A stretch of DNA of 64,000 bases from assembly GCA_038373865.1 (NCBI GenBank), contig JAXGGA010003414.1:1-64000 (forward strand). Reading direction: 5' to 3'. A program made the position numbers and the translations under genes. A model generated the notes under the pieces. The model was given only the letters and a program-made list of their open reading frames with translations, was not told the origin of the DNA and made no database searches. The stretch comes from Uloborus plumipes (lineage: Eukaryota > Arthropoda > Arachnida > Araneae > Uloboridae). Within the stretch, counting starts at the first letter, position 1. Each line of letters opens with the position of its first letter. Positions 1 through 12,639 of this stretch are shown here, in pieces.

Positions 1-189
1 GATCCTAAAATGTCCGAAATTTAAAGTTTTTTTTTTTTTTTGCTCAGTCCAAGTGATTCTTTAGCGATTGTTCTCGATCTCAGCAAACACGGTCTTCTAC
101 AATGCTTACACCTTTTTCACGGAATATACCCGATCCAAACCACATCTCCCCCCCTTATTGTTTCTCCGATAAGGGAGCATTTTCTGCAA

Positions 190-350
190 AACAAAAAGTT
201 CAATTCATCCAAAAATTAGAAAAGGGCGAAACCCAATCTTCACTCTGCACGACATTTTCCCTCTCAAAATCCACTGCAGCACGATTTGGAAGAATTGTGA
301 TTACAGAGTTTCTGCTTATGAAAAAACATAAACGGGTGTAAGAAATTGCA
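190..350 (+). pseudogene. CENP-B/pogo-type HTH fragment
   Basis: The plus-strand frame reads FSAKQKVQFIQKLEKGETQ, then SLCTTFSLSKSTAARFGR, resembling the N-terminal helix-turn-helix of pogo/Tigger transposases (K-x-K-x-I-x-LE-GE...FxVSKST). The downstream frame has many stops. A small, old fragment. Confidence 0.42.
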
Positions 351-2260
351 AAAAGCAGAAGGAGAAAATGTGGACAATTTTTTTGTGACTGAAAACATTG
401 ATAAACATGTTGTAGATTCTTTTCCAATAAGTGGAGAAAAAAATTGCAAAGATGTATATTAAAGTCCAGAAGTTTTCAACCGAAAATAACGTTTTTCTTT
501 CATGCTAAGGTTAAATAAAAAAAGGTAAAATTTTAATATGCTTAAAACTGAGTAAAATATGGTTACTTAAAAAGAAAATTGCAGCTACACACACACATAA
601 TATGCATAATTGCAGAAAAAATATTGCAATGCTATCCCTGAATTTGCGAATCATCAGTCCAAATTTACCGAATGAGGAAAATGTTTGGGCGGTCCCAGTG
701 ACCTCCCATGACCTCCCTTCGAGGTGCTCCTGACTATTAGTTGTAAAAAACTTTGTTATAAAACTCTTGCAAGCGTCACACATTGTATTCGAGTCACATC
801 ACAGATCTTCAGTGAAGAAATTTCACGTTTTATTTACATTCATTCGATTACATTCACAGATTTAAATAAGATAGAAAATGAAATTAATTATGTTTATAAT
901 GTAACAATAATGAATATTTATATTTCTGGGAATACACTTCTCTCATTATTCATCACTATTTGATTATAAAATGATGGCTATGAAATTTTTCGAAACAGAA
1001 AAAAAAGGGGGGGGGGGCTGTTTTCAAAAGGCAGTAAGTAATGGGAGAAAACGATGGTTCAATTTGGATTCACAGGATGTCCTTTTACATAAGAATCAGC
1101 AAGAATGGTGTCAAGGGCATTTTCTATGCCACGAAGTGTTATTGATGGTCATTTTTTATTTTTCCCAACGAAATTAAATAGGTTCATATTATGTAGTATC
1201 TGTAACAAAGTGAATAATATTTTTTGTATTTTTTCCGGTTTCAATTCCTTGCAAAATGCAATTGATATCAACTTCTGAAAAATTCATTTTACCACTTGTC
1301 ATTCCGAAAATATTTTTAACATTTGCAGCTGATTAAATATCTGACAGCTCTGAAAGCATTGAAAACGAAACAAAAAATTTTATGCATAATCACTATGGAA
1401 TTTAATTAGTTATACCGAATATCTTGTCACTAAACATGTTGAAGACGTAATTGTGCTAAATATTATTTGTAACACTTATAAATAATTATATTAATCCAAT
1501 ACCATGAGGTTTTACAAAAATATTTTTGCACTGCTAACACTTCTTACTTTGTATTGATACTAATGTATACGTGCAATTAGTGTACTAGTGATATTATACC
1601 CCTCTTTATGGATAATTGCCTTTAAAAGATTTATAAACTCTGCTCTAAATGACAAATGAGCTACTTCTGAAAGAAAATAAACCATAAAGTACCTCAAATT
1701 CTTAATATAAATCCAAGAATGAAAACCTAAGGCAACTTATAATGGTATGGTTTCTTTCTATCAAGCGAATTTCATCGTCGCTTGAGGCTTAAAGCTTTTC
1801 TAATTTTTCTAATTCTAAGCTTTTGAATGCAATATTTTTCTTCATATTTTTGTCGCAATTAAATGTCAATTAGTTACTTACGTTTATTCTCGCAAGATAT
1901 TTTTACCTAATTTTTTTTATACACCAATCAAATACACATTACCACAATTTTTCATAATCAACATCGAGTTTTCTTTTCAGTTGGTTTAATTATATGTTCA
2001 AAGATTGAGAAGTTAGTTTTGCTTTATACCGGTGATACCAATTTTGAATTCCCATCAAATTTCCATCGTCGCCAATTTTTCGATTGCGTAAAATTTCTGC
2101 GACAACAATCGAATAGTTATGTAAACTAAACTCTTTTTAATAGTACAAAATATATTGACTCATTGTTTTCCCCGATTTCGATGGATATTCATTTTCAAGT
2201 TAGAACAAACAAGGGATACATGGGAAGAGTTTTGTAATCTTCACTTGAATTTTTAACTAT
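351..2260. other. Unassigned AT-rich stretch
   Basis: No exon, RNA or recognisable element found. An AC microsatellite (CACACACACA) at about 585-597 and a poly-G run at 1008-1017. Confidence 0.5.
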
Positions 2261-4102
2261 AACAAGAAGTTCTGTCAAGAACTAAACGAGCCTACTTTCC
2301 CGTACATCGACATCGGCATTCTAGCATCTGATCATTATTCTCTTGATCATCTGAGACTAAACATTATGTCAAACATACCTTTTTAGCACTTAAAGCTGAT
2401 TTCTAAAAGCAAAATATACCCCTCTCATCAGATGAAATAGAGACATAAAAAGTAAATAAATGATTAAATGAAGTTTTGTCGCACCTTTTAAAGAATGTAA
2501 CTGTTACAGTTCTTCCGTAGAAAAACTCCTCAATCGTTTTCAAAAAAAAAAAAAAAATTAAAAGTACAAAGTACATCAAAACACATTTTATCAAAGAAAG
2601 GAAAAAAAAACTCGTCCTTCGATAAAATGTCTCGATTTTCACTTTTAAACCGTTGCCAGTTGTTAAATATAAATAAAGAATAAAATGCCCTCGTGAATGA
2701 AACACTTTTGTTACAAAAAAAAATCGTCTGCCAAAAAAAAAAAATAATAGTAATAAATAAAATAACACAAATGAATAAATAAACAAAAAATCGTCTGCAC
2801 AGTCAGTCATTTTTTTCTGAGCCTGCATTTCCGCCATGTTTGTGGAGTCGGAGTCGGAATCAGAGTCTTCACAGAAGATTATTCAGAAAAGTACTTTACA
2901 AACATTATTTATCAAAACCATTTTTTTACAAAGTTAGTTTGAAGGAAATCCGACTTTAAGTTCCAGGATCAACATTCAACTTAACTTCCCCGTAGGCGCT
3001 AATGTTAAATTTTTTTCTGAACGGTTCAATATTGAACGAAAAATGGTTCAAACCAAAAAGCGAAATAAGGGAATGAACCTCTCCGAGATCTTTCAAACAA
3101 AAAAAAGTTTATTCCATTCGGATGGTTCACTCAGAAGTTATTAGGTGGGGAAAGGTTGCTTGAACGGTTCAATGTTGAACGAAAAAATGTTCAAATTGAA
3201 AATTTAAATACTGTAATGAAGTATCCTTGCTGAGATCCTTCGAACAAAAAAAAAAGTTTATTTAAATCGGACTGTTCACTCAAAAATTATTAGGGGTGAC
3301 AGCTTGCTTGAGCGGTTCAATGTTGAACGAAAAATTGTTCAAATCGGAAATGTAAATACGGGAATGAAGTATCCTTGATAAAATCTTTCGAACAAAAAAA
3401 AAGTTTGTTGAAATCGGACTGTTCACTCAAAAGTTAGCATCGCGGGACAGGTTGTTTGAACGGTTTAAAGTTGAACCAAAAATTGTTCAAATCGAAAAAT
3501 CAAATATGGGAATGAGTTGTAATCGCCGAGATCTATCCAACAAAAAAAAGTTTGTTCAAATCGGAATGTTCATTCAAAAGTTATTAGGGGGGAAAGGTTG
3601 CTTGAACGGTTCAATGTTGAACGAAAAATTGTTCAAATCGAAAATGTAGATACAGGAATGAAGTATCCTTGAAAAGATCTTTCGAACAAAAAAAAGTTTG
3701 TTCAAATCGGACTGTTAACTAAAAAGTTAGCATCGCGGGACAGGTTGTTTGAACGGCTCAAAGTTGAACCAAAAATTGTTCAAATCGAAAAATCAAATAT
3801 GGGAATGAGCTGTACTCGCCGAGATCTTTCCAACAAAAAAAAGTTTGTCCAAATCGGAATATTCATTCAAAAGTTATTAGAGGGGGGACAGACAGACCGA
3901 CCGACCGACAGACCGACACACAAATTCCCCATCTCAATACCCTACTTTCAAATTTTTAATTTTTTGATATTCATTTTACCTTTTTATTTTTTTAACTTGG
4001 CGATATTTTTTGGACTTGGCGATATTTTTTAGATGCATTAAGCCAATTTTAATACTTTTTTCGTCTTTCTTTTATTTTTAACGGGAAAGTAGGCTAAAAA
4101 GG
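2261..4102. mobile_element. Helentron/HINE-like nonautonomous element, copy 1
   Basis: Nearly identical to 19653-21645. Features in order on the plus strand: stem-loop AGTTCT-GTCA-AGAACT, AGCCTACTTTCCCGT, an AT-rich unique part, a tandem array of about 140-bp units (3000-3880), a GAC(A/C) tetranucleotide microsatellite (3887-3922), and ACGGGAAAGTAGGCT, the inverse of the first motif. Subterminal inverted repeats, central tandem repeats, tetranucleotide microsatellite and terminal hairpin are the layout of Helentron-associated elements such as DINE-1. If so, its 3' end is at 2261. The apparent ORFs are repeat artefacts. Confidence 0.65.
3000..3885. repeat. Tandem array of about 140-bp units (in HINE copy 1)
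   Basis: Units start around GAACGGTTCAATGTTGAACG and contain GTTCAAATCGGA and TTATTAGGGG; two unit subtypes alternate (one with GGGAAAGG, one with AGCATCGCGGGACAGG). GGTTCAA/TTGAACC words make each unit locally palindromic. Confidence 0.9.
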
Positions 4103-4635
4103 GTCATAACGTTTACGTTTTTTTACATATTATGAATTTTCACTTTAAGACTACATCTCAAGAAAAGGTGGTTGAAGGTTTTACATCGAAAATCAAATTT
4201 CATTCTGTTTTTTCGATTGCTGCTTTTCCAATCTTTTTCCGTATTTGCACAGAAGCGTTTCCTGTTTTTGTAGTAAAAAAAAAAACAACCTCATGCTTGG
4301 AAAAATAAATGCTTAATCTTTTCTTTATAATACACACATTCTTTGCTTTATAAGAGGATTTTTGCCTCCAACTCGACCACTTTCGCATTCCATGCTGATG
4401 AGAGCACAATAAGCTCGAAACAGCTGTCCATGGATCGAAATAGCCGAGTTGGCGGTGTATTGCATGTTTCTGCCTTAGCCCTTGCTTAGGGGCGGTTACT
4501 CACTGCTTTATAACTAATATATTCCTATCATCAAATGAACAGAAAATCAGATATTGAATGTACAGAAAATCAATCCATTGAAAGCATATTTTTAATTGGA
4601 TGTCGAATTATGTTTGTATGACATAACATGATGTT

Positions 4636-5298
4636 AAAACCCGAAAACGCGACGTTTAAAAACACAAATAGATGAAGTTAAAATTGGCGAACATGTTTCA
4701 AAAGCCTAAAGCTTCCTTCTTCAGCGCCAAGCAAGAAATGGGAAGAAACAAAGTGCCGGGAGAGTTTAAATAGCAAAGGAACAAAAGCTGACCCGAAGGG
4801 CGCTAAAATTTAGGTTAAAGGAACATGAAAATTATGTTAAAAAGAAAGAACTCTCAAAATCCTCAATCGCGAAACACTCTTGGGAAATGGGCCATAGATT
4901 TGTTTTCTCCGAAGCTAAAATTATTTGCAGACCTTCAATTGTTGGCGAGTTGGATTTCTTAGAAGCCTTTCATGTTCATAAAAATTTAAGTAATATTTGT
5001 AACGAATCTTTTGCAGTTCCACACATCTCGCCAATTTTACTTCATGCTTTTAAATTTTCTGACAACGCAACGCCAAATCAGGACTCGGCACACGCTGACA
5101 CCTGATTGGCCTATCTTTTGTTCCTTTGCTATTTAAACTCTCCCGGCACTTTGTTTCTTTCCATTTCTTGCTTGGCGCTGAAGAAGGAAGCTTTAGACTT
5201 TTGAAACATGTTCGCCAATTTTAACTTCATCTATTTGTGTTTTTAAACGTCGCTTTTTCGGGTTTTTACTCATTTTAACACAAAGTGAACTGCTTTTA
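4636..5298 (+). mobile_element. 5'-truncated Penelope-like element, inverted 5' arm, 13-bp TSD
   Basis: Flanked by ATAACATGATGTT at 4623-4635 and 5299-5311. The right part (about 5110-5298) is the element's 3' end; an inverted copy of that end (4636-about 4788) is joined directly to the truncated coding region. Such inverted terminal copies with variable target duplications are a known habit of Penelope-like elements. A second copy of this family lies at 58106-58736. Confidence 0.82.
4790..5105 (+). pseudogene. Penelope-like GIY-YIG endonuclease, C-terminal remnant
   Basis: The frame opens without a start at the truncation junction: TRRALKFRLKEHENYVKKK, then SSIAKHSWEMGHRFVFSEAK, then GELDFLEAFHVHKN, ending with TGA at 5103-5105. 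The R-x-KEH, H-W-GHRF and E-x-FH/Y-K blocks are the second half of the Penelope-type GIY-YIG domain; the GIY and YIG strands and the reverse transcriptase are missing. The open frame suggests a young insertion. Confidence 0.8.
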
Positions 5299-5311
5299 AT
5301 AACATGATGTT

Positions 5312-8209
5312 GATAGTTTTTATAGCTTTACCTCATCATTTCATCAACATTTTATGCACATTCTAATGTATGAAAAATGTCTAATTTATTTTTGGTTTTC
5401 CTCTTTTTCTGCATTTTGAATTTCAAGTAAAATTGCAGAAGCATAAAATGGCAAAAAATCTGTATTATTTGTACACTAAAATATATTCTCTCTTCAATTT
5501 TATGTGATTCGTTGCTTCTTGAAATGTGAGTAAAAAACACAAGGACGTGGATTTTGATGACTTGTTTTTTTTTTTTTTTTCATTTCCTGACTATTTAATC
5601 TTTTAGGGCATTTTAAATGACTTTTTAGGACATGATTTAAGCTTTTAGAGGATTTTTTTTCCTCATTTAAGTATATTCTTTTTAAAGTTTCAGTTCATTT
5701 TAACATTTTTTTTAGTACTCAATAATTATTTTCGTATATATTCATTTTTAAAAATCATTGTTATAATACAATTGCCTTTCATATTGTACCTTCAATACCT
5801 GCTACCACCTTCTTATCCACAAAATGTTGCTCTTATAAATTCTTTAAAGAACAAACCCATTTATATAATTGTTTCACATTTCAACTGAGCTTTACTGTTC
5901 AGTTTTTTTTTTGAAGAAAAAAAAAACCATAATAGTTATTGGAAAGAACTAGTCCGGGAGTATAAAATGTTACTTTTAGACTAGAGACTTTCTTTTTTAT
6001 TGAAAAAATATCAAAAACGCAAAGAACAGTTCAAAACAATTCTGGTCTTTTTTACTTTAACAAAAGTTTCGAAATGCATAAAATCATTTTTTTTAGGAGA
6101 AGAAAAATAAACACTGTAGAAATCAGTACATTTCCCTTTTATTTAGTCTTTCATTGTAACACTTATTTTAAGCTTTTATGCAAATTTTGTTTCAATTTCT
6201 CTCTATACAATGCATATTTTAATGCACTTTCACTTGAATTTAGGAAATACTCAGATTGAAAATTTTTGCGTAAATATAATAGACATTTTTATTTCAATCG
6301 CATTGGTTACACTTGAAGGGTATTTTTTAAAGTTTTTTACGTCATCAAAATCTGGACTCTAGTAATAAGTACTCAAGTTTGTAATTGTACTTTTTGCATT
6401 TGAACATACGTTTAGTTAATAACCTGTGCATACTGCTTATTCAAAGCTCAGTGAAAAAACACCTATCCTTATATACGTAATGAGTATTCTTTTATTGCTT
6501 ATAAAATAAAATAAAATTGTAAATATTTAATGATCTAAATAAATATGTTTATGAGAAAAAATGTTTGTGTAAATAAATGAAGTTCAAGTTCTTTTTTTAA
6601 AAAATGTCTTTTGTTTTACTTTTTGAATGAAATTCTCGTAAGGAAATCAATTGATTTAAAAGTTTCGATTGTTCATCGTCCAAACCAAATGGCATTTAAT
6701 ACTAGATAATTTCACAATAGTTGAAGTATACTACTAGGCCGAAAAAGGTCATTTTAGATTAATTAATCAGCTTTAATTTTAAAGTCAGATATAGACATAT
6801 TTACTTTTTGAAAGAAAGGAGAGGGGGGGAGGGGTCGAAAACCAATTTACGTTAAATTTGCATTGTATTTACTATTAACGAACCAAACATTTCGCCATTG
6901 TTTGGTTGCTTTAAGGGGGTCACGACCCTCAGTTTTGGTGCCCCTCTGTAAAACTGTAAGCTTGGCCTTCATTAATTTCTTAGGCCTAAAAGCTACTATT
7001 TTCGCCGTTGAGTGATATGGTAACTCTAAAAATGTTAATTTAAAAAAAAATGAAATTTCGATCTGCCAAAAAATCCTAGTTTTAAAAGCATAGCTCAATT
7101 TGTTATGTAGTTATTTAAAGAATTCGGATTCTTTAAAGGTGCACTATTTTGTGCGCTTAGATACCAGGAACTATGAACAAGGCTTGACTACTGTAATGCA
7201 GTCTCTCGGAGAGAGATAAGAATGTAGTTCGGGAATTATGTAATGGACTTTTAATGTAATTGATATTTTATCCATTTATTTATTTTTCAGATGATCTTGA
7301 AATTGAGTGAAAGTTTAGTAGTTTTATGGCCCAATTTCTTTCTCGAGTGATAATTTTATATCTTAAGGGAACATTAAAAATGGATGAGGCTCCAAGAACG
7401 GTGGTTGGTGAGTTTTGAAAACTCACCATGGCGTCTGCTATGGTATTACTTTAACTCTGCCAAATTAAAAAAAATGTGATCCAATAGAAGGAGTGAGAAT
7501 TTTGTAAAGAATAGTTCTTCAGTTGTCAGTTCCTAGTAGTCAAAGAATAGTTCTAACAAAACAACAGTATACAAAACATAACTAATGATCTCATTAGAGA
7601 GAAGAGTGCAATTTAATAAGTAAAATTTGTGAAACCATTGGTGAAAAGATAACCGGTTAAAGTGCACCATTGTAAACTATTCTAAACAAAGTTAAGAGTT
7701 TGGAAAGGGCACTATTCAAAACAAAGATTAAGTTTGAAAAGTCATAGGAAATAAAATGTAACTGAATATAAAAAAAACTATACAATTAAAGAAATGGTAC
7801 AAAGTGAGCAGTGTAAAGATTGAAGTGTGTTGAAGTTCAATATTGACAAATTTATTTAGAAAAACAAAACCTCGTGATTCCTCGTGGCCAAAAACCCCAG
7901 ACCCCCAAGTTTACCGGAGTTAATTAATTCTGGGGCGATTTTCGACTTGGCAAACCATTCCTCGTATTACCCCTAACGTGTACCAGGGGACCGAGCCTGC
8001 TCGGTTAAAAAAAAGAGGTTTGTAAACTCGCGTTTTTTTCTAAAGTGCGAAGTACTTATTTAGATAAACTTGAAAAGCATTTTTGAGCCTTTGGTTGCAA
8101 TTACGCATTCAAAACAGCCGTAATTTATTTTAAAAAACACAACCTTATTTAATCCACGCTCACCGTAAAATCACACCTAATTTCATTTCATTTGGCGCCG
8201 AAGGCGCGG
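5312..8209. other. Unassigned AT-rich stretch
   Basis: Poly-T and G-rich tracts (6822-6834), and the hairpin at 7407-7427. A CCAAAAACCCCAGACCCCCA stretch near 7890 looks repeat-like but has no second copy in this window. No gene recognised. Confidence 0.5.
7407..7427. repeat. 21-bp perfect hairpin GGTGAGTTTTG/AAAACTCACC
   Basis: A perfect inverted repeat with a one-base centre, just after ATGGATGAGGCTCCAAG. It also creates a GT-type donor; see rejected items. Confidence 0.85.
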
Positions 8210-8590
8210 GAGGGGTTGATGAGAATGGATGCAGAGTCCCTGTTCCCAGTACGCATTTGGTTCCAGTTGGTTTTGACTTTCACTTCACTTTACACTCCAG
8301 GTCCCCCCCCCCCCGTACATACCACAACTCGATTTTTAACCGGGATGGGGCCCTGAAGAGCGCTCTGTTCATTTTTGAAGAAGGCGCAAGGACCGAGTAA
8401 ACCCTTGGGCCAGCACACCCCAGAGGTTTCGTTTCACTTGGAGGATTTTGTGACCACGAACATTTTTACGTCCCCCAGCAACCATTAATGAAGACGGTGG
8501 ACCTTTGATCGGCGGCTATATGATCGACCCGAGATCCTCCGGTTACGAGTCCGACGACTTACCGATTGGACTACCGCGGCCTCAGGCCCC
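8210..8590 (-). mobile_element. tRNA-derived SINE (tRNA head at 8525-8583)
   Basis: Minus strand begins GGCCGCGGTAGTCCAATCGG, with A-box-like and B-box-like (GGGTCGATC) parts and an anticodon-like loop reading CGT. Its body shares the GAGTGTAAAGTGAAGTGA and GAGTTGTGGTA pieces with the repeat at 55370-55530, defining a family. Outer limits are approximate. Confidence 0.65.
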
Positions 8591-8674
8591 TATATAGACG
8601 AGCCGACGCATCAAAATTACCACTTTGGATCCAGCGCGTGTGTGAGGATTGTCTTTTCTGGCCAGTTATTGTTA

Positions 8675-8780
8675 CTGTGACGTCCTCAACGTAGGGAAGG
8701 TAGGTACCTACCTTACAGGCAGGTGACGTCCTCAACGTAGGGAAGGTAGGTACCTACCTTCCCTACGTTGAGGACGTCAC
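8675..8780. repeat. 58-bp perfect palindrome plus direct repeat at the PLE 5' junction
   Basis: 8723-8780 reads identically on both strands (29-bp arms, centre GGTACC). The left arm is also present as a direct copy at about 8675-8713. The right arm is PLE coding sequence, so the left arms are inverted pieces of the element's own truncated 5' end. Confidence 0.95.
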
Positions 8781-8888
8781 AGACCGAATTGAAAGACTTT
8801 TACGTCGACATAATATTAAGACGGTTTTTAAGCCCTCCAATAGAGTCAGCGACCTGCTGCGTTCAGTGAAAGATGCTAGAGATCCGTT
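8752..8888 (+). pseudogene. Penelope-like ORF, RT-endonuclease linker portion
   Basis: Open frame reading LPYVEDVTDRIERLLRRHN, then IKTVFKPSNRVSDLLRSVKD and ARDP, typical of the linker just before the GIY-YIG domain. With the intervening element and one duplicated GATCCGTT removed, the frame passes from ARDP to LSAAGVYKIPCSCG without a break. 5' truncated. Confidence 0.8.
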
Positions 8889-8954
8889 CATGGGCGCCCA
8901 TATGCGAAATTTTAAGGGGGGGCTCATATATTTTCTTCATAGTTTACAGTTAAA

Positions 8955-9785
<831 letters not shown>

Positions 9786-10302
9786 GATTTTGATAGAAAT
9801 TTGCATATGCATTCTTTTTATTTCCTAGACCTCAAAAATATATAATTTTTTTTTTTTTTAATTTACCCTTTGATATGTATGTATAGGCCGTTTTTGTTGT
9901 TGGCAACAGGAAAATGGGGCACTTTGATGCTTTGTCTTGTAAACTATAATTTCTTTTCTATCAAAAATTTTGATCTCAAACATACCCAAGTAGCACACTT
10001 CGTTTTTTAAAGGTTGTAAAATGGTTATTAACGTTGTGACAACCGATTAAAAACGTTTGTAAAACGTTTAAACGTTTTTTTGTGTTACCGGGGTAGTTCA
10101 TTGGAAAGCTAAGAAAGCTCTTTTCATTTTGGATATCAATAAATTTCATATTTAAAAAAAATATTTTTTTTTTCAAGGTCAAAGTTTGCGACTAAAATCT
10201 TATTTTTTACTACTTTTGAAAATTAAAAAACCCATGAAGGGTTCAGAATAACAAGCAATATTTTTTATCATGTATTCAAACGAAACTGCTACACAAAAAC
10301 AA

Positions 10303-10560
10303 GAATCCGACCAAAATTATCAGATTATGTTTGCCGTGTGTATGATAATGATTGGTGGCTAGGAGAAGTGTTGCAAGTAAAAGTAGTCAATGTTGAAGAA
10401 CAATACAGAATAAATTATTTTCATCCGAAAGGACCAGGAACGTCATTTAAAAAAATCAAGTGAGGATGACTAAATTTGGGTTCAGTTGCAAGGCATTTTG
10501 AAAATCTTGACTGCATCAGAAGTATGGTGTGCACAGGAAGAGGTCACAAGATCACACCTG
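10303..10560 (+). pseudogene. Decayed domain with WWLGEV...NYFHPKGPG motif
   Basis: In the centre of the hAT-type element. One frame reads RPKLSDYVCRVYDNDWWLG, then EVLQV and INYFHPKGPGTSF, then a stop near 10460. Another frame then continues IWVQLQGILKILTASEVW. This looks like a small domain common in arthropod and cnidarian transposon-associated proteins (D-x-WWLGEV...F-HP-GP...F-WP...CWVP). Function unknown. Confidence 0.5.
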
Positions 10561-11765
10561 TGATGAGCGAACATTTATCAACTCTTCTCTGTGAGACGAA
10601 ACACTTAAGAAAATAGTTCTACAAGAGAGCGTTAAGAGATTTAGACGATAAAAATTTTAAATTATCTTATTAAAGTGTAAATATGTTACTTCATAACACT
10701 TCTTTGTCATTTCTATAATTGAAAACTAGCAATTAAGTATACAATTAAATTTCACTAAAATCTGAGATTAAGTACAAAAATAATCATGTTGCTTCAGGGC
10801 AATTATATGAACATTCAGATGCCCATAGCTGCCAAGCGCTTTTGAATAACAAAGCAACTTTTGTTACATTTTTTAATGGAAAAAGTACTTAAGATTCCAC
10901 CAATAAAATTATTTTTACCTTACCCCTACAAGCATTTTTTTTAGCGTTGAAAACCGGATTTTTTTGAAAATTTGCAACTTTAGGGGGGCGTATCTCATAA
11001 AATGGGCGATGTAACAAGCTAATTTTTTTGTATAATAAGTAACCACGAATATGAATATATGATATCAAAATAGAGCTTGTTATTCTAAACATTTCATGGG
11101 TTTTTTAATTTCGAAAAGAAGTAAAAAATGAGATTTTCATCAAACTTTGACCTTGAAATAATAATATTTTTTTTTTAAATCTGAAATTTCTTGATATATA
11201 TAAAAAGCTCTCTTTCTTAGGTTTCAATTAGCTATGTTTGAGCTCAAAATCTTTGATAGAAAAAAAGTTATAATTCATAAGACTAAAGTATCATAAATGC
11301 CCCATTTTTGCTGTTGCCAACAACAAAAATGGCCTAAATGTCAAAGGGTATATTTTTTTAATAAAATATATTTTTTTTCAGGTCTGGGAAATTTTCATCA
11401 AAATCAAAAATAATGATGCAACAACTTTTTTAAAAATTTGTTGATTTAAAATGGAATGACCCAACAGCTAGTTCGCAGACATGGGGGAGTTTCCCATGCA
11501 AATGCGGCGCCGGTTCATCCATGAATCTGCCTTACTTTTTCTATTGAAGAATGTAGGAAGAGACACAATGTTATAATTCTGAAAGCGATTTCAGTGCAGA
11601 TTAGAGTTATTACAATTTGGCATTTTTCATAACTTATTCATTAATGGGTGAAGAAAAAAAGTTTTAAATTTTTTCTGAATAAATAGTACTAAAAGCAGAA
11701 AAAGTACTAATTTCCAAGGGGGGGGGGCTCAAGCCCCCCCTTGCCCCCCCTTATGGGCGCCCATG

Positions 11766-12116
11766 GATCCGTTGTCCGCCGCAGGAGTTTATAAGATCCC
11801 CTGTTCCTGTGGATTAGTTTATATCGGGACGACAAAACGGAGCGTTAATACAAGAATCAAAGAGCATCAGAGAAATTGCCGGCTGGGTCAGACTGAAAAG
11901 TCGGCTATCGCGGAGCACACTTTCAGTAATGGAATACATGATATAAAATTCAAAGAGGCCAAAATAATTTCACGGACTTCAAATTATTTCCCCAGATTGA
12001 ATAGAGAGGCCATTGAAATTTTCAAACACCCAAATAATTTTAACAAGAAGGAGGAAGAAGTAAAAGTTAACAAGCTTTGGCATCCAGTCACCTGTCAATC
12101 TCGAGCCGGAAGGTAG
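11766..12116 (+). pseudogene. Penelope-like GIY-YIG endonuclease domain
   Basis: About 115 codons with the whole nuclease: GVYKIPCSCG (GIY strand and CxC), LVYIGTTKRS (YIG), TRIKEHQRN (catalytic Arg region), IAEHTFSNG, then LNREAIEIFKHPNNFN with the catalytic-type Glu, and TAG at 12114-12116. All key residues of the family appear to be present. It cannot be expressed as part of a full PLE because the upstream ORF is interrupted and truncated. Confidence 0.88.
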
Positions 12117-12639
12117 AGGGCGCTGCGTTTTCAATTTAAAATCTTGCAGCAGTTCGAAATTTTGCATCAATCGCCAAATTAATCAACGACACCCACTGAA
12201 GATGACCGCCGCAGTTGCGATCGAAACGTATGGATTAAAGCCATTTAGACCACGGCACAACAGCCCGGAATCCTTAACTAGTATTTAGAATAATAGTTAC
12301 ATTGTAAAAAACAACAACAAGAAAAAAAGTACCAGTAAAAAATGTAGGAATTAAAAAAATAATCCTAAAACAAAAGATAAAAAAGAAGATTAGTCTAATA
12401 TTAATGATTAAATAAATTAACTCATTAAAAAAATTCTTAATACTGCACGAAAACACGACAACAACAAATAATTTTTAAAATGCAGTGAATAAAATAATTC
12501 TGAATCAATTAAAGTTTTGGAATTCGTCGAAGTTTATTCCAGCCATAGCATATGAAGACGATATGCTGGCAAAAAATGAAATATATTCACTTCATTTTCA
12601 AGTATGAAGTAGAGAGAAGAGCGTCTGAAATCAAAACAC

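Noticed and set aside
2403..2837. 144-aa minus-strand ORF (and its copy at 19795-20228)
   Set aside because: Phe/Leu-rich reading of A/T runs inside the repeated HINE-like element, with length differing between copies by single-base A-run changes.
3000..3885. CRISPR-like array
   Set aside because: Units are about 140 bp, contiguous, without spacers, and belong to a eukaryotic mobile element.
7393..7409. Possible tiny first exon ATGGATGAGGCTCC... with GGTGAGT donor
   Set aside because: Nine codons, the donor is part of a perfect 21-bp hairpin, and no following exon could be found.
8525..8590. tRNA-Thr(CGT)-like gene on the minus strand
   Set aside because: The anticodon loop is acceptable but the 3' acceptor strand is missing and the sequence continues into a SINE body shared with another repeat.
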